This document shows positions 45,146 to 55,730 of a stretch of DNA of 64,000 nucleotides, in pieces (the first letter of the stretch is position 1; every line of letters starts with the position of its first letter). The translations under genes were made by a program, and so were the position numbers. This DNA comes from Thermonema rossianum DSM 10300 (GTDB taxonomy: Bacteria > Bacteroidota > Bacteroidia > Cytophagales > Thermonemataceae): the NCBI RefSeq assembly GCF_000426825.1, contig NZ_AUGC01000006.1, positions 62,001-126,000 on the forward strand, read 5' to 3'. A model generated the notes under the pieces. It was not told the origin of the DNA and searched no databases. It was given only the letters and a program-made list of their open reading frames with translations.

Positions 45146-45194
45146 TTTGTGCTGCAAACCCATAAGCCGGAGCCTACGGGTTCTACAGCACAAA
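45146..45194 (-). terminator. Long hairpin between rpsD and rpoA
   Basis: TTTGTGCTG...GAACCC pairs with GGGTTTG-CAGCACAAA (one bulge) around a G/C-rich loop. Only a weak U-tract follows on the minus strand. It may be an attenuator dividing ribosomal protein and polymerase subunit expression. Confidence 0.6.
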
Positions 45195-45206
45195 GAAAGG
45201 GTTTTA

Positions 45207-45812
45207 TTATTTAGAGTACAATTCTACGATGAGCTGCTCTTGTATGTTCTCGGGGATTTCTTCACGAGCCGGCAGGTTCATGAACTTACCGGTCATAGAA
45301 GCTTTGTCCCACTCGAGCCAGCTGTAGCGCGATACGCTTGACTTAGCCAAGCTGTCGGTAATCAATTCCAGCGATTTCGATTTTTCACGAACGGCTACTT
45401 GATCGCCGGGGCGCAGCGTATAGGAAGGTATGTTAACCACCTCGCCGTTTACGAGGATATGCTTGTGCAATACCAGCTGACGTGCAGCACGGCGCGAGGG
45501 GGCAATGCCCAAACGATACACCACGTTGTCCAAGCGGGCTTCGAGCAATTGCAAAAGGATTTCACCGGTTACCCCTTGCTTGCGTGATGCTTTTTCGAAC
45601 AGGTTACGGAACTGACGCTCGGTCAAGCCGTAGATGTATTTAGCCTTTTGCTTGGCAGCCAACTGCACGGCATATTCCGACTGCTTGCGGCGACGGTTAC
45701 GCCCGTGTTGTCCGGGAGGATAGTTTTTCTTTTGTACGTACTTGGCTGCGCCTAAGATAGCCTCACCGAATTTTCTTCCGATTTTAGCTCTGGGTCCTCT
45801 ATATCTTGCCAT
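45207..45812 (-). CDS. rpsD: 30S ribosomal protein S4 (uS4)
   Basis: A 201-residue primary 16S rRNA-binding protein with the N-terminal [19 protein letters not shown] and the S4 RNA-binding domain [22 protein letters not shown]. In many bacteria S4 represses the alpha operon in which it lies. Here a 178-bp spacer follows before rpoA. No cysteine zinc-finger set is seen at the N-terminus. Confidence 0.97.
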   Translation of the reverse strand: MARYRGPRAKIGRKFGEAILGAAKYVQKKNYPPGQHGRNRRRKQSEYAVQLAAKQKAKYIYGLTERQFRNLFEKASRKQGVTGEILLQLLEARLDNVVYRLGIAPSRRAARQLVLHKHILVNGEVVNIPSYTLRPGDQVAVREKSKSLELITDSLAKSSVSRYSWLEWDKASMTGKFMNLPAREEIPENIQEQLIVELYSK

Positions 45813-45827
45813 AATTCTTTATCAGTT

Positions 45828-46208
45828 TTAGACTCTTCTACGTTTGGGGGGACGACAACCGTTGTGCGGAAGCGGAGTTACGTCTTTGATAGAAGTAACT
45901 TCGATACCGGAATTATAGATGGTACGGATAGCCGCCTCACGGCCGGACCCCGGTCCTTTCACAAACACTTCTGCTTTGCGCATGCCAAGGTCGTACGCTT
46001 TTTTAGCACAGTCTGCAGCAGCCACTTGTGCGGCATATGGGGTGTTCTTTTTTGATCCTCTGAATCCCATTTTTCCTGCAGACGCCCAGGTAATCACTTC
46101 CCCATTTTTGTTGGTGATGGTGATGATGATGTTGTTGAAGGTGGCTTTGATGTGCACCTGCCCTTCAGCATCTACGTGTACTTTCTTCTTTGTATCTTTC
46201 TTAGCCAT
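45828..46208 (-). CDS. rpsK: 30S ribosomal protein S11 (uS11)
   Basis: 126 residues of the 30S platform; hallmark segments [20 protein letters not shown] and [14 protein letters not shown], and the C-terminal [13 protein letters not shown]. It lies 15 bp before rpsD. Confidence 0.97.
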   Translation of the reverse strand: MAKKDTKKKVHVDAEGQVHIKATFNNIIITITNKNGEVITWASAGKMGFRGSKKNTPYAAQVAAADCAKKAYDLGMRKAEVFVKGPGSGREAAIRTIYNSGIEVTSIKDVTPLPHNGCRPPKRRRV

Positions 46209-46246
46209 GGTTCGTCGATTTAATAGCTACTGTGAGTCAGTAGTTC

Positions 46247-46624
46247 TTACTTAGTAGCTTTCTTCTTGTTTGCTACGGTCTTACGTTTACCTTTACGAGT
46301 ACGAGCGTTGGTGCGGGTTCTTTGTCCACGCACAGGCAAGCCTTTGCGATGGCGCAGCCCACGGTAGCAACCGATGTCCATCAATCGTTTGATGTTGAGC
46401 TGCACTTCCGATTTTAGCTCACCTTCTACTTTGTAGTTGCTCGTAATCTCGTTACGAATGGCTACAGACTCTTCGTCTGTCCAGTCCTTCACCTTTTTGG
46501 TGGGGTCCACGCCCACTTTTTCCAAGATCTTGAGGGCAGATGAGCGCCCAATCCCGTAGATATAAGTGAGCGCAATACGTCCTTGTTTGTTGTCGGGGAT
46601 GTCAACACCTAAAATCCTTGCCAT
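46247..46624 (-). CDS. rpsM: 30S ribosomal protein S13 (uS13)
   Basis: 125 residues of the 30S head, contacting P-site tRNA and the 50S subunit. It starts [22 protein letters not shown] and ends in a basic tail after [22 protein letters not shown]. Confidence 0.97.
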   Translation of the reverse strand: MARILGVDIPDNKQGRIALTYIYGIGRSSALKILEKVGVDPTKKVKDWTDEESVAIRNEITSNYKVEGELKSEVQLNIKRLMDIGCYRGLRHRKGLPVRGQRTRTNARTRKGKRKTVANKKKATK

Positions 46625-46627
46625 AGA

Positions 46628-46744
46628 TTATCCTTGTCTTTGTTTGTACTTTGGATTCTTTTTGTTGATTACATATACGCGCCCTTTGCGGCGAACGATT
46701 TTGCAATCAGCACTGCGTTTTTTTACCGAAGCTCTTACTTTCAT
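46628..46744 (-). CDS. rpmJ: 50S ribosomal protein L36 (bL36)
   Basis: A 38-residue basic protein reading [20 protein letters not shown] and continuing with [18 protein letters not shown], typical bL36 of the Bacteroidota type. Only one cysteine is present, so it is the zinc-free form. It sits between infA and rpsM. Confidence 0.95.
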   Translation of the reverse strand: MKVRASVKKRSADCKIVRRKGRVYVINKKNPKYKQRQG

Positions 46745-46763
46745 AACTCGTTCGTTTAAGACC

Positions 46764-46985
46764 TTATGATTTGTAACGATACACAATTCTACCTTTGGTC
46801 AGGTCATAAGGCGACATTTCGAGCTTGACCTTATCGCCGGGTAGAATTTTAATATAGTTCATGCGCATTTTGCCGGAGATATGAGCAATCACCTCGTGCC
46901 CGTTTTCCAACTGCACACGGAACATGGCATTGGAAAGGGCTTCAGTAACTACTCCGTCTAATTCAATGGATGGTTGTTTCGCCAT
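46764..46985 (-). CDS. infA: Translation initiation factor IF-1
   Basis: A 73-residue OB-fold protein that occupies the ribosomal A site during initiation. It shows the segments [20 protein letters not shown] and [21 protein letters not shown]. Its start overlaps the end of map by 23 bp, suggesting translational coupling. Confidence 0.97.
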   Translation of the reverse strand: MAKQPSIELDGVVTEALSNAMFRVQLENGHEVIAHISGKMRMNYIKILPGDKVKLEMSPYDLTKGRIVYRYKS

Positions 46986-47760
46986 GGTTTTGATTTATGA
47001 TTTGTTCTATGTATTCAAAGGTAGTCAATGGCTCTGCTTTTCCTTTTCTGACGACCACCGTATGCTCATAGTGAGCCGAGGGCAAGCGGTCAGCTGTGCG
47101 GATGGTCCAGCCATCGCCTTCTTCCACGATGTGGTGTTTGCCCATATTGACCATGGGCTCGATAGCCAAGACCATACCTTCTTTCAGCTTGATGCCTTTG
47201 CCTCTTTTGCCGTAATTGGGCACTTCGGGTTCTTCATGCAAGGAACGTCCGATGCCATGTCCTACCAACTGACGCACTATGGAGAAGCCATGGGCTTGTG
47301 CATAGTGCTGAATGGCAAAGCCTATATCTCCAATGCGGTTGCCCTCTACGGCTTGTTCTATGCCTTTGTAAAGGGCTTCTTTGGTTACTTGTAACAGGCG
47401 TTTGACTTCCTCACTCACCTCACCTACGGCGTAGGTATAGGCACTGTCGCTATGGAAGCCGTTTTTAAACACCCCACAATCAATAGAGACGATGTCTCCA
47501 TCTTTCAGGGTGTAGTTGCCGGGGATGCCATGCACCACTTGCTCGTTTACCGAAATGCAAAGAGATGCAGGGAATCCATTATAGTTTTTAAACGAAGGGA
47601 TAGCACCATGATCACGGATGAAGGCTTCGGCGATGGCATCGAGTTGCGCTGTAGTAACCCCGGCTTTCACATGCTTGGCTACTTCGGCATGTGCTTTTGC
47701 CAGGATTTGCGCACTCTGACGCATCAACTCTATTTCTTCTTCTGTTTTTAAGTAAATCAT
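46963..47760 (-). CDS. map: Methionine aminopeptidase, type I
   Basis: Removes the initiator methionine from nascent proteins. The 265-residue protein carries the metal ligands of the pita-bread fold: [14 protein letters not shown] (two Asp), [16 protein letters not shown] (His), and the C-terminal glutamates of LAIEPMVN and [11 protein letters not shown] 47760 ([13 protein letters not shown]) is chosen over an upstream start that would run into the secY stop. It ends inside infA. Confidence 0.97.
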   Translation of the reverse strand: MIYLKTEEEIELMRQSAQILAKAHAEVAKHVKAGVTTAQLDAIAEAFIRDHGAIPSFKNYNGFPASLCISVNEQVVHGIPGNYTLKDGDIVSIDCGVFKNGFHSDSAYTYAVGEVSEEVKRLLQVTKEALYKGIEQAVEGNRIGDIGFAIQHYAQAHGFSIVRQLVGHGIGRSLHEEPEVPNYGKRGKGIKLKEGMVLAIEPMVNMGKHHIVEEGDGWTIRTADRLPSAHYEHTVVVRKGKAEPLTTFEYIEQIINQNHGETTIH

Positions 47761-47764
47761 AGTG

Positions 47765-49090
47765 CTATGCCACATCTATTGTACCGCCAACGGGCGAGCT
47801 TATTTGCCCGCTTTTCATCAGCGATTCGTAACGTTTTTGAATCAAGTAAGCATCTACCTGTTGCACGGTGTCGGCTACCACACCCACCATAATCAAAAGT
47901 GAGGTGCCGCCATAGAACTGTGCAAAATCACTTGATACACCAAAATACTGCACGATGGCAGGAATGATGGCTACGATAGCCAGGAAGATAGAGCCCGGCA
48001 AAGTGATTTTTGACAAGATGCTGTCGATATAATGAGCGGTGGGTTCACCGGGTTTTACACCGGGAATAAAACCGCCACTTCTTTTCAGGTCTTCTGCTAT
48101 CTGACGCGGGTCAATGGTGATGGCTGTATAGAAGAAAGTGAACAGGATGATCAGAATACCAAACACCAGGTTGTATTGCCAGGTGAAAGGATTCGAAAAC
48201 ATACCTATGGTAACAGCCAAGTCGCTATCGGGGCTTGCAAACAAACCGGCAAGCATGGCAGGCAGGAACATCAACGACTGCGCAAAGATGATAGGCATCA
48301 CCCCTGCGGCATTGAGACGCAAAGGCAGCATTTGGCGGCGTCCGCCCCACACTTTGTTGCCCACCACTTGTTTGGCATACTGCACCGGCACATTACGTAC
48401 GGCTTGTGTAAGCATGACAATGCCCATCACGACCAAAATCAACACTACTGCTTCCAAGAGCAGTTTCAGCTCGCCACCAACACCCACCAATGAAGTTTCT
48501 ATCTCTTGATAGATGGCTTGGGGGAAGCGCGAGATGATACCAATCATGATAAGCAGGGATATACCGTTGCCAATCCCCCGCTCTGTGATGCGTTCACCCA
48601 GCCACATACAGAAGATGGTGCCGGTTGTCAGCAAGATAACAGAAGAGAAGGTAAAGAATGAACGGCTCACCACCAGTGCGTCGCTATTGATAGTAGCCAA
48701 GAAAGCAAAAGACTGCACCAGGGTGATGGCGATGGTCAGCAGGCGTGTGATGCGGGTCAGCTTTTTGCGTCCCGCTTCCCCTTCTTTGCGCTGCATCTTT
48801 TGGAATTCGGGCAGTGCCACAGTGAGCAGCTGCACCACAATAGAAGCAGAGATGTAGGGCATAATACCCAACGCAAAGATGGAGGCACGCCCGAAAGCCC
48901 CACCCAAGAAAGTATCGAGCAGCCCCCGGATGTCGTCAAAAGAGGACTGTAGCTTGGTGGGGTCTATCCCGGGTAACACCACATAAGAACCTAAACGGAA
49001 CACCATCAACAACAAGATGGTGTTGATGATGCGCCGCTTAAGTTCGGGGATAGAGAATATATCCTTAAATGTATTGATAAGCTTCTTCAT
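47765..49090 (-). CDS. secY: Protein translocase subunit SecY
   Basis: The pore of the Sec translocon. 441 residues, ten membrane helices, opening RRIINTILLLMVFRLGSYV, with the conserved GERITERGIGNGISLLI loop and the RSGGFIPGVKPGEPTAHYID cytoplasmic loop. It lies two bases after rplO and just before map, the usual spc operon order. Confidence 0.97.
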   Translation of the reverse strand: MKKLINTFKDIFSIPELKRRIINTILLLMVFRLGSYVVLPGIDPTKLQSSFDDIRGLLDTFLGGAFGRASIFALGIMPYISASIVVQLLTVALPEFQKMQRKEGEAGRKKLTRITRLLTIAITLVQSFAFLATINSDALVVSRSFFTFSSVILLTTGTIFCMWLGERITERGIGNGISLLIMIGIISRFPQAIYQEIETSLVGVGGELKLLLEAVVLILVVMGIVMLTQAVRNVPVQYAKQVVGNKVWGGRRQMLPLRLNAAGVMPIIFAQSLMFLPAMLAGLFASPDSDLAVTIGMFSNPFTWQYNLVFGILIILFTFFYTAITIDPRQIAEDLKRSGGFIPGVKPGEPTAHYIDSILSKITLPGSIFLAIVAIIPAIVQYFGVSSDFAQFYGGTSLLIMVGVVADTVQQVDAYLIQKRYESLMKSGQISSPVGGTIDVA

Positions 49091-49092
49091 GA

Positions 49093-49545
49093 TTATGATT
49101 CAATAAGCGTAGCTGTTCCACCTAAATTTTCGATAGCGGCTTTTGCCGAAGCAGAGAAAGCATGAGCTGTTACGTTCAGCTTGGCTTTCAGTTCGCCACG
49201 TCCCAAGATTTTCACCAAGTCTTTCTTGGAAGCCAAGCCGTGCTCTCTCAGCGTATTGATATCGATGGAGTCGAGGTTGTAGGTTTCAGCCAACGATTGC
49301 AGGGTGTCCAAGTTGATGGGCTTGTATTCTACACGGAAGGGGTTTTTGAAGCCAAACTTGGGCACACGGCGCTGAAGGGGCATTTGTCCGCCTTCGAAGC
49401 TCAGTTTTTGAGAATAGCCTGAGCGGGACTTATGTCCTTTGTGTCCGCGGGTAGAGGTTCCGCCACGTCCGGAGCCGGGACCACGTCCGATGCGCTTTCT
49501 TTTTTTGATAGCGCCCTTTGCAGGTTTTAGAGTGTGTAATTTCAT
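49093..49545 (-). CDS. rplO: 50S ribosomal protein L15 (uL15)
   Basis: 150 residues. The glycine/arginine-rich N-terminus (KRIGRGPGSGRGGTSTRGHKG) threads into 23S rRNA, and the C-terminal globular part follows. Two bases separate it from secY. Confidence 0.97.
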   Translation of the reverse strand: MKLHTLKPAKGAIKKRKRIGRGPGSGRGGTSTRGHKGHKSRSGYSQKLSFEGGQMPLQRRVPKFGFKNPFRVEYKPINLDTLQSLAETYNLDSIDINTLREHGLASKKDLVKILGRGELKAKLNVTAHAFSASAKAAIENLGGTATLIES

Positions 49546-49590
49546 ATTTTTTTCTGTTTAACTCGCTTTCGCTGAACGCTAAAAACGATA

Positions 49591-49773
49591 TTAAGACAAA
49601 TGTTCTACTTCGATAAGATGAGCCACTTTACGAATCATTCCTTCAATGGCAGGGTTCAATTCGTGCTCAACAGTTTTGTTGATTTTACCTAACCCCAGCG
49701 CTTCGATGGTTTGGCGCTGTTTTTTGGGGCGGTTAATCAAGCTTTTTACTTGTTTGATTTTAACTCTTGCCAT
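49591..49773 (-). CDS. rpmD: 50S ribosomal protein L30 (uL30)
   Basis: A 60-residue protein with the typical KIKQVKSLINRPKKQRQTIEALG segment and a C-terminal beta strand. It lies between rpsE and rplO. Confidence 0.96.
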   Translation of the reverse strand: MARVKIKQVKSLINRPKKQRQTIEALGLGKINKTVEHELNPAIEGMIRKVAHLIEVEHLS

Positions 49774-49778
49774 TTCTT

Positions 49779-50291
49779 TTATCCGTTAAATACTTTGTCC
49801 AAAGTTACGCCACGGTGCATAGCTACCACATGAGGAGCACGCAGCTTCAACAAGGCATCGAAGGTAGCCTTGATGGCGTTGTGCGGGTTAGTAGAACCCA
49901 ACGATTTAGCCAATACATTGTGAATACCGGCACTTTCGAGCACGGCACGCATGGCACCACCGGCAATAACCCCGGTACCGTCGGAAGCAGGGCGCAGCAT
50001 CACGCGGCTGCCGTCGTATTTGCCATACACATCGTGCGGGATGGTACCTTTAATCACCGGTACTTCGATGAGGTTTTTCTTGGCATCTTCTATGCCTTTG
50101 GTGATGGCATCGGTTACTTCCGAGGCTTTACCCAAGCCGTAACCTACAATGCCGTTTTCGTTACCTACCACTACGATAGCAGCAAAGCTGAAACGACGAC
50201 CACCTTTTACCACCTTGGCAACGCGTTTGATAGCCACCACGCGATGCTTAAGGTCATCGTTGCTTATACGTATAGTTTTTTTATTAGCCAT
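49779..50291 (-). CDS. rpsE: 30S ribosomal protein S5 (uS5)
   Basis: 170 residues, a decoding-fidelity and mRNA-helicase protein. [22 protein letters not shown] forms the double-stranded RNA-binding domain, and [21 protein letters not shown] the second domain. The frame is open to 50342, but ATG 50291 ([10 protein letters not shown]) avoids overlap with rplR and matches the family start. Confidence 0.96.
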   Translation of the reverse strand: MANKKTIRISNDDLKHRVVAIKRVAKVVKGGRRFSFAAIVVVGNENGIVGYGLGKASEVTDAITKGIEDAKKNLIEVPVIKGTIPHDVYGKYDGSRVMLRPASDGTGVIAGGAMRAVLESAGIHNVLAKSLGSTNPHNAIKATFDALLKLRAPHVVAMHRGVTLDKVFNG

Positions 50292-50313
50292 TGTCCTTTC
50301 TATCTGTTTTAGG

Positions 50314-50673
50314 TTAGAATTCCAAACCTCCTTCACGAGCACCTTCAGCCAAGGCTTTCACACGCCCGTGGTACAGGTAGCCGTTGCGGTCAAAAACCAC
50401 TTTCTTAATGCCGTTGGCTACGGCACGCTCTGCTATCAGTTTACCTACTTGCTTTGCTACCTCTACGTTCAAGGAGTCGCTTTTGAGGTCATAAGAAGAG
50501 GCGGCTGCCAAGGTAACGCCTTGCTCATCGTTGATGATTTGTGCGTAAATACGTCTGTTGGAACGGAAGACGCACAAGCGCGGGCGCTCGGCAGTACCAC
50601 GGATACGTTTGCGCAAGCCTTTTTTGATGCGTGCTCGACGCTCTATTTTCTTAAGTTGCTCTTTTGTAGCCAT
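50314..50673 (-). CDS. rplR: 50S ribosomal protein L18 (uL18)
   Basis: 119 residues binding 5S rRNA, with [23 protein letters not shown] and the C-terminal [22 protein letters not shown]. Standard length and position in the spc gene order. Confidence 0.97.
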   Translation of the reverse strand: MATKEQLKKIERRARIKKGLRKRIRGTAERPRLCVFRSNRRIYAQIINDEQGVTLAAASSYDLKSDSLNVEVAKQVGKLIAERAVANGIKKVVFDRNGYLYHGRVKALAEGAREGGLEF

Positions 50674-50678
50674 AATGA

Positions 50679-51236
50679 TTATTTTTTAGCTGCAGCTTTA
50701 CCTGCTTTTCTTCTAATTTGTTCACCCACAAAACGAATACCTTTTCCTTTGTAAGGCTCCGGCTTACGGAAGGAGCGTATTTTGGCAGCTACATGCCCCA
50801 ACAGTTGTTTGTCGATGCTTTCGAGAGTAAGCGTGGGGTTTTTCCCTTTTTCGGCTGTTGCCGTTGCTTTCACTTCGGGAGGCAACACAAAGAAAATGGG
50901 GTGCGAATAACCCAAAGCCAACTCAATAACATTGCCATTGACGGTGGCGCGATAACCTACCCCCACCAGTTCCATTTCTTTTTTGTAGCCTTCGGTTACT
51001 CCTATCACCATGTTGTTCAGGAGCGAGCGGTACAAGCCATGGTAGGCGCGCATTTGCTTGCTGTCATCGGGGCGCTTGAGCACGATGGTGTTGTCCACCA
51101 CCTCTACGGTGATGGCAGGGTTCACCTGCTGCGACAGCTCTCCTTTGGGTCCCTTAATGGTGACTACGTTTTCAGGCGAAACGGTAACAGTCACCTTGTC
51201 AGGTATTGCGATTGGTTTTTTGCCTATTCTTGACAT
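50679..51236 (-). CDS. rplF: 50S ribosomal protein L6 (uL6)
   Basis: 185 residues in two similar domains near the factor-binding site. It starts [17 protein letters not shown] and has the C-terminal signature [22 protein letters not shown]. Confidence 0.97.
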   Translation of the reverse strand: MSRIGKKPIAIPDKVTVTVSPENVVTIKGPKGELSQQVNPAITVEVVDNTIVLKRPDDSKQMRAYHGLYRSLLNNMVIGVTEGYKKEMELVGVGYRATVNGNVIELALGYSHPIFFVLPPEVKATATAEKGKNPTLTLESIDKQLLGHVAAKIRSFRKPEPYKGKGIRFVGEQIRRKAGKAAAKK

Positions 51237-51257
51237 CTTCTTTCTTTACATTTGAGA

Positions 51258-51656
51258 TTAGTACACGTAGCAAAGCACTTCGCCACCTACATTGAGTTTG
51301 CGTGCTTCTTTGTCAGACATTACACCTTTCGAAGTAGAAAGGATGGCAATTCCTAAGCCGTTCAATACACGCGGCAGCTCCGATGCTTTGGCATACTTGC
51401 GCAAACCGGGTTTACTGATGCGCTTGATATCCACGATAGCCGGTTCTTTGGTCATCGGGTGATATTTCAAGGCTATTTTGATGGTGCCTTGCGGGGTGCT
51501 ATCGTCGAATTTATAATTCAAGATATAGCCTTTATCGAAGAGCACCTTGGTGATTTCCTTCTTCAGGTTCGAAGCAGGTATTTCCACGATGCGGTGCCCT
51601 GCACGTACCGCGTTACGAATACGCGTTAGGTAATCGGCAATTGGATCGGTATGCAT
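51258..51656 (-). CDS. rpsH: 30S ribosomal protein S8 (uS8)
   Basis: 132 residues; [23 protein letters not shown] and the C-terminal [21 protein letters not shown] mark S8, an early 16S rRNA binder that represses the spc operon in E. coli. ATG 51656 is chosen over the longer frame at 51683. Confidence 0.97.
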   Translation of the reverse strand: MHTDPIADYLTRIRNAVRAGHRIVEIPASNLKKEITKVLFDKGYILNYKFDDSTPQGTIKIALKYHPMTKEPAIVDIKRISKPGLRKYAKASELPRVLNGLGIAILSTSKGVMSDKEARKLNVGGEVLCYVY

Positions 51657-51736
51657 ATTGCTTGCGTTTTTCTCTTTTTTCAAAATTGGCTTGCAAATAT
51701 ATGAAATGCCATTGAAAAATCCAATAAATCATTGGA

Positions 51737-52006
51737 TTACCAACTGGCTTTGGTTACTCCGGGTATTTTACCTTCTGAAGCCAATTTGCGGAACATGTTA
51801 CGGCAAAGGCCGAATTTACGCATATATCCGCGGGGGCGTCCGGTAATAGAACAACGGTTGTGAAGGCGTACCGGAGAAGAGTTGCGCGGCAGCTTGTCGA
51901 GTGCTTCCCAGTTACCTTCTTCTTTCAGGCGCTTGCGTTTTTCAGCATAGCGCGCTACCATCTTTTCTCTTTTTCGTTCTCTGGCTTTTATTGCTTCTCT
52001 TGCCAT
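51737..52006 (-). CDS. rpsN: 30S ribosomal protein S14 (uS14)
   Basis: 89 residues, the longer S14 form; the zinc-binding CxxC pairs of the short form are absent. The C-terminal [20 protein letters not shown] motif is clear. An 80-bp gap separates it from rpsH. Confidence 0.97.
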   Translation of the reverse strand: MAREAIKARERKREKMVARYAEKRKRLKEEGNWEALDKLPRNSSPVRLHNRCSITGRPRGYMRKFGLCRNMFRKLASEGKIPGVTKASW

Positions 52007-52014
52007 AGTCTATC

Positions 52015-52590
52015 TTATTTTTTGTGAGCGTTTGCGAAAGGCATTCCTAATTCTTTGAGGAGTTCGTAAGCTTCCTCGTCGGTTTCGGCAGTAGTCACGA
52101 AGGTGACATCCATACCTGAGATTTTGTTCACCTTGTCGATGCTAATCTCAGGGAAGATAATCTGCTCTTTTACACCCAGGGTGTAGTTGCCGCGTCCATC
52201 GAAGCCACGGTCGTTCACGCCCTCGAAGTCACGCACACGGGGCAGAGCCACCATAATCAAACGCTCGAGGAACTCATACATGCGGTCGCCACGCAAGGTC
52301 ACTTTGGCACCAATAGGCATGCCTTCGCGCAGTTTAAAGTTTGATACCGATTTTTTGGCAATGGTGGGCACTGCGCGCTGCCCGGTGATAGCCGTCAACT
52401 CTTCTATGCCTTGGTCTATGAGTTTTTTGTCGGCTACAGCGGCCCCTATCCCCTTGTTGATGACGATTTTCACCAAACGGGGAGCTTGCATCACTGATTT
52501 GTAGTTGAATTTCTTCATCAGTGCGGGCACTACTTGTTCTTTGTAGTGCTTCTTCAAGTTGGGCGTGTAATTTGCAACTTTATTTCCCAT
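52015..52590 (-). CDS. rplE: 50S ribosomal protein L5 (uL5)
   Basis: 191 residues of the 5S rRNA complex and the bridge to the 30S head. Marked by [22 protein letters not shown]-like [15 protein letters not shown] and [24 protein letters not shown]. Confidence 0.97.
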   Translation of the reverse strand: MGNKVANYTPNLKKHYKEQVVPALMKKFNYKSVMQAPRLVKIVINKGIGAAVADKKLIDQGIEELTAITGQRAVPTIAKKSVSNFKLREGMPIGAKVTLRGDRMYEFLERLIMVALPRVRDFEGVNDRGFDGRGNYTLGVKEQIIFPEISIDKVNKISGMDVTFVTTAETDEEAYELLKELGMPFANAHKK

Positions 52591-52591
52591 C

Positions 52592-52933
52592 TTAGTCTAT
52601 GAATTCGTTAGTTTTCTTTGAATATCTTCTCAACTTACCGTTTTCGTCACGACGACGACCTACACGGGTAGGTTCCCCGGTTTTGGGGTCAATCAGCATC
52701 ACATTGCTGATGTGGATGGGGGCTTCCATTTCAATGATACCGCCTTGGGGGTTTTGTGCCGACGGTTTCACGTGTTTTTTCACGATGTTGAGCCCTTCCA
52801 CAATCACACGCTGCTCTTTGCGGAGCACTTGTTTTACCACACCTGTTTTACCGCGCTCGTCACCGGCAATCACTTTTACTTGGTCGCCGGTTTTGATGTT
52901 GAGCTTAGGTTGCTTATTGTATTTTCTTTCCAT
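52592..52933 (-). CDS. rplX: 50S ribosomal protein L24 (uL24)
   Basis: 113 residues with the KOW motif [23 protein letters not shown], an assembly initiator of the 50S subunit. It abuts rplE by one base. Confidence 0.97.
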   Translation of the reverse strand: MERKYNKQPKLNIKTGDQVKVIAGDERGKTGVVKQVLRKEQRVIVEGLNIVKKHVKPSAQNPQGGIIEMEAPIHISNVMLIDPKTGEPTRVGRRRDENGKLRRYSKKTNEFID

Positions 52934-52935
52934 AA

Positions 52936-53304
52936 TTACAGTACTTCAGGAGCCAATGAAACGATTTTCATGAATTGCTTTTCACGCAGTTCGCGTGCTA
53001 CGGGTCCGAAGATACGGGTACCGCGCATTTCCCCTTGGTTGTTGAGCAATACTACGGCGTTGTCTTCGAAGCGAATATAAGATCCGTCTTTGCGACGTAC
53101 TTCTTTTTTGGTGCGTACAATCACCGCTCTGGATACCATACCTTTTTTGGCGGTACCGTTGGGGGTGGCTGATTTTACGGTGACCACGATTTGGTCGCCT
53201 ACGGTAGCATATTTTTTGCCGCTACCACCCAATACACGAATGCACAGTACTTCTTTGGCACCGGTATTATCGGCTACTTTGAGTCTTGACTCTTGTCTTA
53301 TCAT
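52936..53304 (-). CDS. rplN: 50S ribosomal protein L14 (uL14)
   Basis: 122 residues at the subunit interface; starts [20 protein letters not shown] and ends [12 protein letters not shown], with [20 protein letters not shown] between. Confidence 0.97.
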   Translation of the reverse strand: MIRQESRLKVADNTGAKEVLCIRVLGGSGKKYATVGDQIVVTVKSATPNGTAKKGMVSRAVIVRTKKEVRRKDGSYIRFEDNAVVLLNNQGEMRGTRIFGPVARELREKQFMKIVSLAPEVL

Positions 53305-53306
53305 GA

Positions 53307-53576
53307 TTACTTAGCCTTTTCAATGATTTCAACTAATCTCCAGCGTTTTCTTTTGCTCAAGGGGCGGCATTCCATGATGCGCACGGTATCGCCGATGCCG
53401 CACTCGTTTTTCTCGTCGTGGGCCATAAATTTGGTAGTCTTGAGCATGAACTTACCGTAGATAGGGTGTTTTACTTTACGCTCAACGGCTACCACAATCG
53501 ATTTATCCATTTTGTTGGATACGACTTTGCCCACACGTTCTTTGCGTCTATTTCTTACGACTTTTGTTGTTTCCAT
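53307..53576 (-). CDS. rpsQ: 30S ribosomal protein S17 (uS17)
   Basis: 89-residue OB-fold 16S rRNA binder with [20 protein letters not shown] and [20 protein letters not shown]. Two bases from rplN. Confidence 0.97.
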   Translation of the reverse strand: METTKVVRNRRKERVGKVVSNKMDKSIVVAVERKVKHPIYGKFMLKTTKFMAHDEKNECGIGDTVRIMECRPLSKRKRWRLVEIIEKAK

Positions 53577-53581
53577 AGGTC

Positions 53582-53794
53582 TTATTCAGCTTTTGAAGGT
53601 GCGATGCCCAATTCGCGTGCACGCAGTTCGGTCAGGATGCGCGCGATGAGCTTTTTGGTTTCACGGATTCTCATGGGGTTCTCTATAGGCGAGACAGCGT
53701 TGGCAAAGCGCAGTTTTTGAAGGTTGCGCTTTTCCTCTTTCAGCTTAGCTTGCAGCTCTTCTGTGCTCAATGCCCGTATTTCTTGCATTTTCAT
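53582..53794 (-). CDS. rpmC: 50S ribosomal protein L29 (uL29)
   Basis: 70 residues, two helices near the tunnel exit, with the [25 protein letters not shown] segment (shown in part) and a [12 protein letters not shown] end. Five bases from rpsQ. Confidence 0.96.
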   Translation of the reverse strand: MKMQEIRALSTEELQAKLKEEKRNLQKLRFANAVSPIENPMRIRETKKLIARILTELRARELGIAPSKAE

Positions 53795-53813
53795 AATACT
53801 TGCTCTTTTAGAA

Positions 53814-54233
53814 TTAACCTACATAATCACGGCGTACGACGAACTTGGTACGGATAGGCAGCTTCTGAGCTGCTAAGCGCAAAGCTTCTTGTGCCAGCTC
53901 GGGTTTTACGCCATCAATTTCGAACAAGATAGTTCCGGCTTTCACAGGAGCTACCCAGTATTCGGGGTTACCTTTCCCCTTACCCATACGCACCTCTGCG
54001 GGCTTTTTGGTGATGGGCTTGTCGGGGAAGATGCGAATCCAAACGCGACCTTCACGCTTCATGGCACGGGTCATGGCAATACGAGCCGCTTCTATTTGGC
54101 GGGCGGTGATCCATCCGGGCTCAAGGGCTTTGATAGCGAAGTCGCCAAAGTCGATGTTGAAACCGCGCGTAGCGACTCCTTTGGTGCGCCCTTTCTGCTG
54201 CTTTCTATATATAGTTCTTTTAGGCTGTAACAT
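53814..54233 (-). CDS. rplP: 50S ribosomal protein L16 (uL16)
   Basis: 139 residues helping to bind A-site t[22 protein letters not shown] opens the protein, and [15 protein letters not shown]-like [21 protein letters not shown] is diagnostic. Confidence 0.97.
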   Translation of the reverse strand: MLQPKRTIYRKQQKGRTKGVATRGFNIDFGDFAIKALEPGWITARQIEAARIAMTRAMKREGRVWIRIFPDKPITKKPAEVRMGKGKGNPEYWVAPVKAGTILFEIDGVKPELAQEALRLAAQKLPIRTKFVVRRDYVG

Positions 54234-54266
54234 GATTCTTTCGTTTTAATTCGAGTAATCCGTCGC

Positions 54267-55001
54267 TTAGTTGTTGCGCTTTCTTCTACGAGGACGACGC
54301 GCACGTCCGTCACCGGCTCTTCCACCTCTTCTACGCTGCTTCTTGTCTTCGTCCAAGTTGTAGAAGTCGGGTTTTTCGTACACCTCGCCTTTGAATATCC
54401 ACACTTTCACACCAATGATACCGTAGGTGGTCAAAGCTTCGGCAAGGGCATAGTCGATATCGGCACGGAGGGTATGCAAAGGCACACGTCCGTCTTTATA
54501 TTCTTCGCTGCGCGCCATTTCGGCACCACCCAAACGACCGGAGAGACGGATTTTGATACCTTCGGCACCCACACGCATGGCGGCTTCGATGGCCTGCTTC
54601 ATGGCACGGCGGTAAGATACACGCGCACGCAGCTGCTGTGCGATGGATTCGGCCACCAGGCGGGCATCCAACTCAGGGCGTTTGATTTCGAAGATGTTGA
54701 GTTGGATTTCTTTACCGGTCAGTTTTTTCAGTTCTTCGCGCAGCTTATCTACTTCTGCACCTCCTTTACCGATGATAACACCGGGGCGGGCAGTATGGAT
54801 AGTGATGGTTACACGCTTGAGCGTGCGCTCGATCACAATCTTCGAAATGCCACCTTTGGGCACACGCGCTTCGATGTATTGACGGATCTGATAGTCTTCG
54901 TATAATTTATCCTTGAAGTCGCGTTTATCGGCGTACCAGTTGGACTCCCAACCTTTTACGATACCGAGTCGTAAGCCTATTGGATTAACCTTTTGTCCCA
55001 T
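54267..55001 (-). CDS. rpsC: 30S ribosomal protein S3 (uS3)
   Basis: 244 residues at the mRNA entry channel. The N-terminus is [13 protein letters not shown], a KH domain holds [18 protein letters not shown], and the C-terminal domain includes [12 protein letters not shown]. An arginine-rich tail ([19 protein letters not shown]) extends it slightly. Confidence 0.97.
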   Translation of the reverse strand: MGQKVNPIGLRLGIVKGWESNWYADKRDFKDKLYEDYQIRQYIEARVPKGGISKIVIERTLKRVTITIHTARPGVIIGKGGAEVDKLREELKKLTGKEIQLNIFEIKRPELDARLVAESIAQQLRARVSYRRAMKQAIEAAMRVGAEGIKIRLSGRLGGAEMARSEEYKDGRVPLHTLRADIDYALAEALTTYGIIGVKVWIFKGEVYEKPDFYNLDEDKKQRRRGGRAGDGRARRPRRRKRNN

Positions 55002-55004
55002 GTT

Positions 55005-55397
55005 TTATGCTTCAGTTTCGTTGTTTACCTCTTCTGCAGGGCTGTCTTGGGCTTGTTCGCGTGCAGCCACTACAATAGTTACATGATTTGAACGCTTACG
55101 GATACGGTAAGCACGTCCTTGCGGAGCCGGTCTGAGACGCTTGAGGATGCGCCCGCCATCTACACGGATTTCTTTTACATACAGGCCGGCTTCTTCGATA
55201 TCAGCCTCGGGGTATTTTTGTTCCCAGTTGGCGATGGCTGACAACAAGAGTTTTTCGAGTCTGCGTGCGGCATGCTTGGGGCTGTATTTGAGCACAGCCA
55301 AGGCATGAGTCACCTCCATTCCTCTGATGAGGTCAGCCACCAAACGCATCTTGCGAGGCGAGGAAGGTTCGTTTTTCAGTTTTGCGATTGCTTCCAT
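55005..55397 (-). CDS. rplV: 50S ribosomal protein L22 (uL22)
   Basis: 130 residues lining the exit tunnel, with [16 protein letters not shown] and the beta-hairpin region [23 protein letters not shown] 55397 is used; the frame's TTG at 55403 adds only two residues. An acidic tail of 15 residues is present. Confidence 0.96.
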   Translation of the reverse strand: MEAIAKLKNEPSSPRKMRLVADLIRGMEVTHALAVLKYSPKHAARRLEKLLLSAIANWEQKYPEADIEEAGLYVKEIRVDGGRILKRLRPAPQGRAYRIRKRSNHVTIVVAAREQAQDSPAEEVNNETEA

Positions 55398-55440
55398 AGT
55401 CAATTCTTTTCCGAGTAATAGGTAATGCTACTCGTTCGTT

Positions 55441-55719
55441 TTACTTTTTCTTTTTGTCTTTCTTGTCAGCGTGCCCTCTGAAGTTACGGGTAGGGGCAAA
55501 TTCACCCAGCTTATGTCCTACCATTTGTTCGGTGACATAAACAGGGATGTGTTTGTTTCCGTTATGCACGGCGAAGGTATGTCCAATAAACTCGGGGGAG
55601 ATGGTAGAACGACGCGACCAGGTTTTGATAACGGTTTTCTTCCCCGATGCATTTATTTTTTCAATCTTTTTCAAAAGACGAAAATCAACGTATGGTCCTT
55701 TTTTTAGAGAACGTGCCAT
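55441..55719 (-). CDS. rpsS: 30S ribosomal protein S19 (uS19)
   Basis: 92 residues of the 30S head; [40 protein letters not shown] and [15 protein letters not shown] are diagnostic. Lysine-rich C-terminus. Confidence 0.97.
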   Translation of the reverse strand: MARSLKKGPYVDFRLLKKIEKINASGKKTVIKTWSRRSTISPEFIGHTFAVHNGNKHIPVYVTEQMVGHKLGEFAPTRNFRGHADKKDKKKK

Positions 55720-55730
55720 AGGTACTTAGC

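Noticed and set aside
48032-48509. Antisense frames within secY
   Set aside because: They mirror SecY membrane helices in complementary codons and have no independent features.
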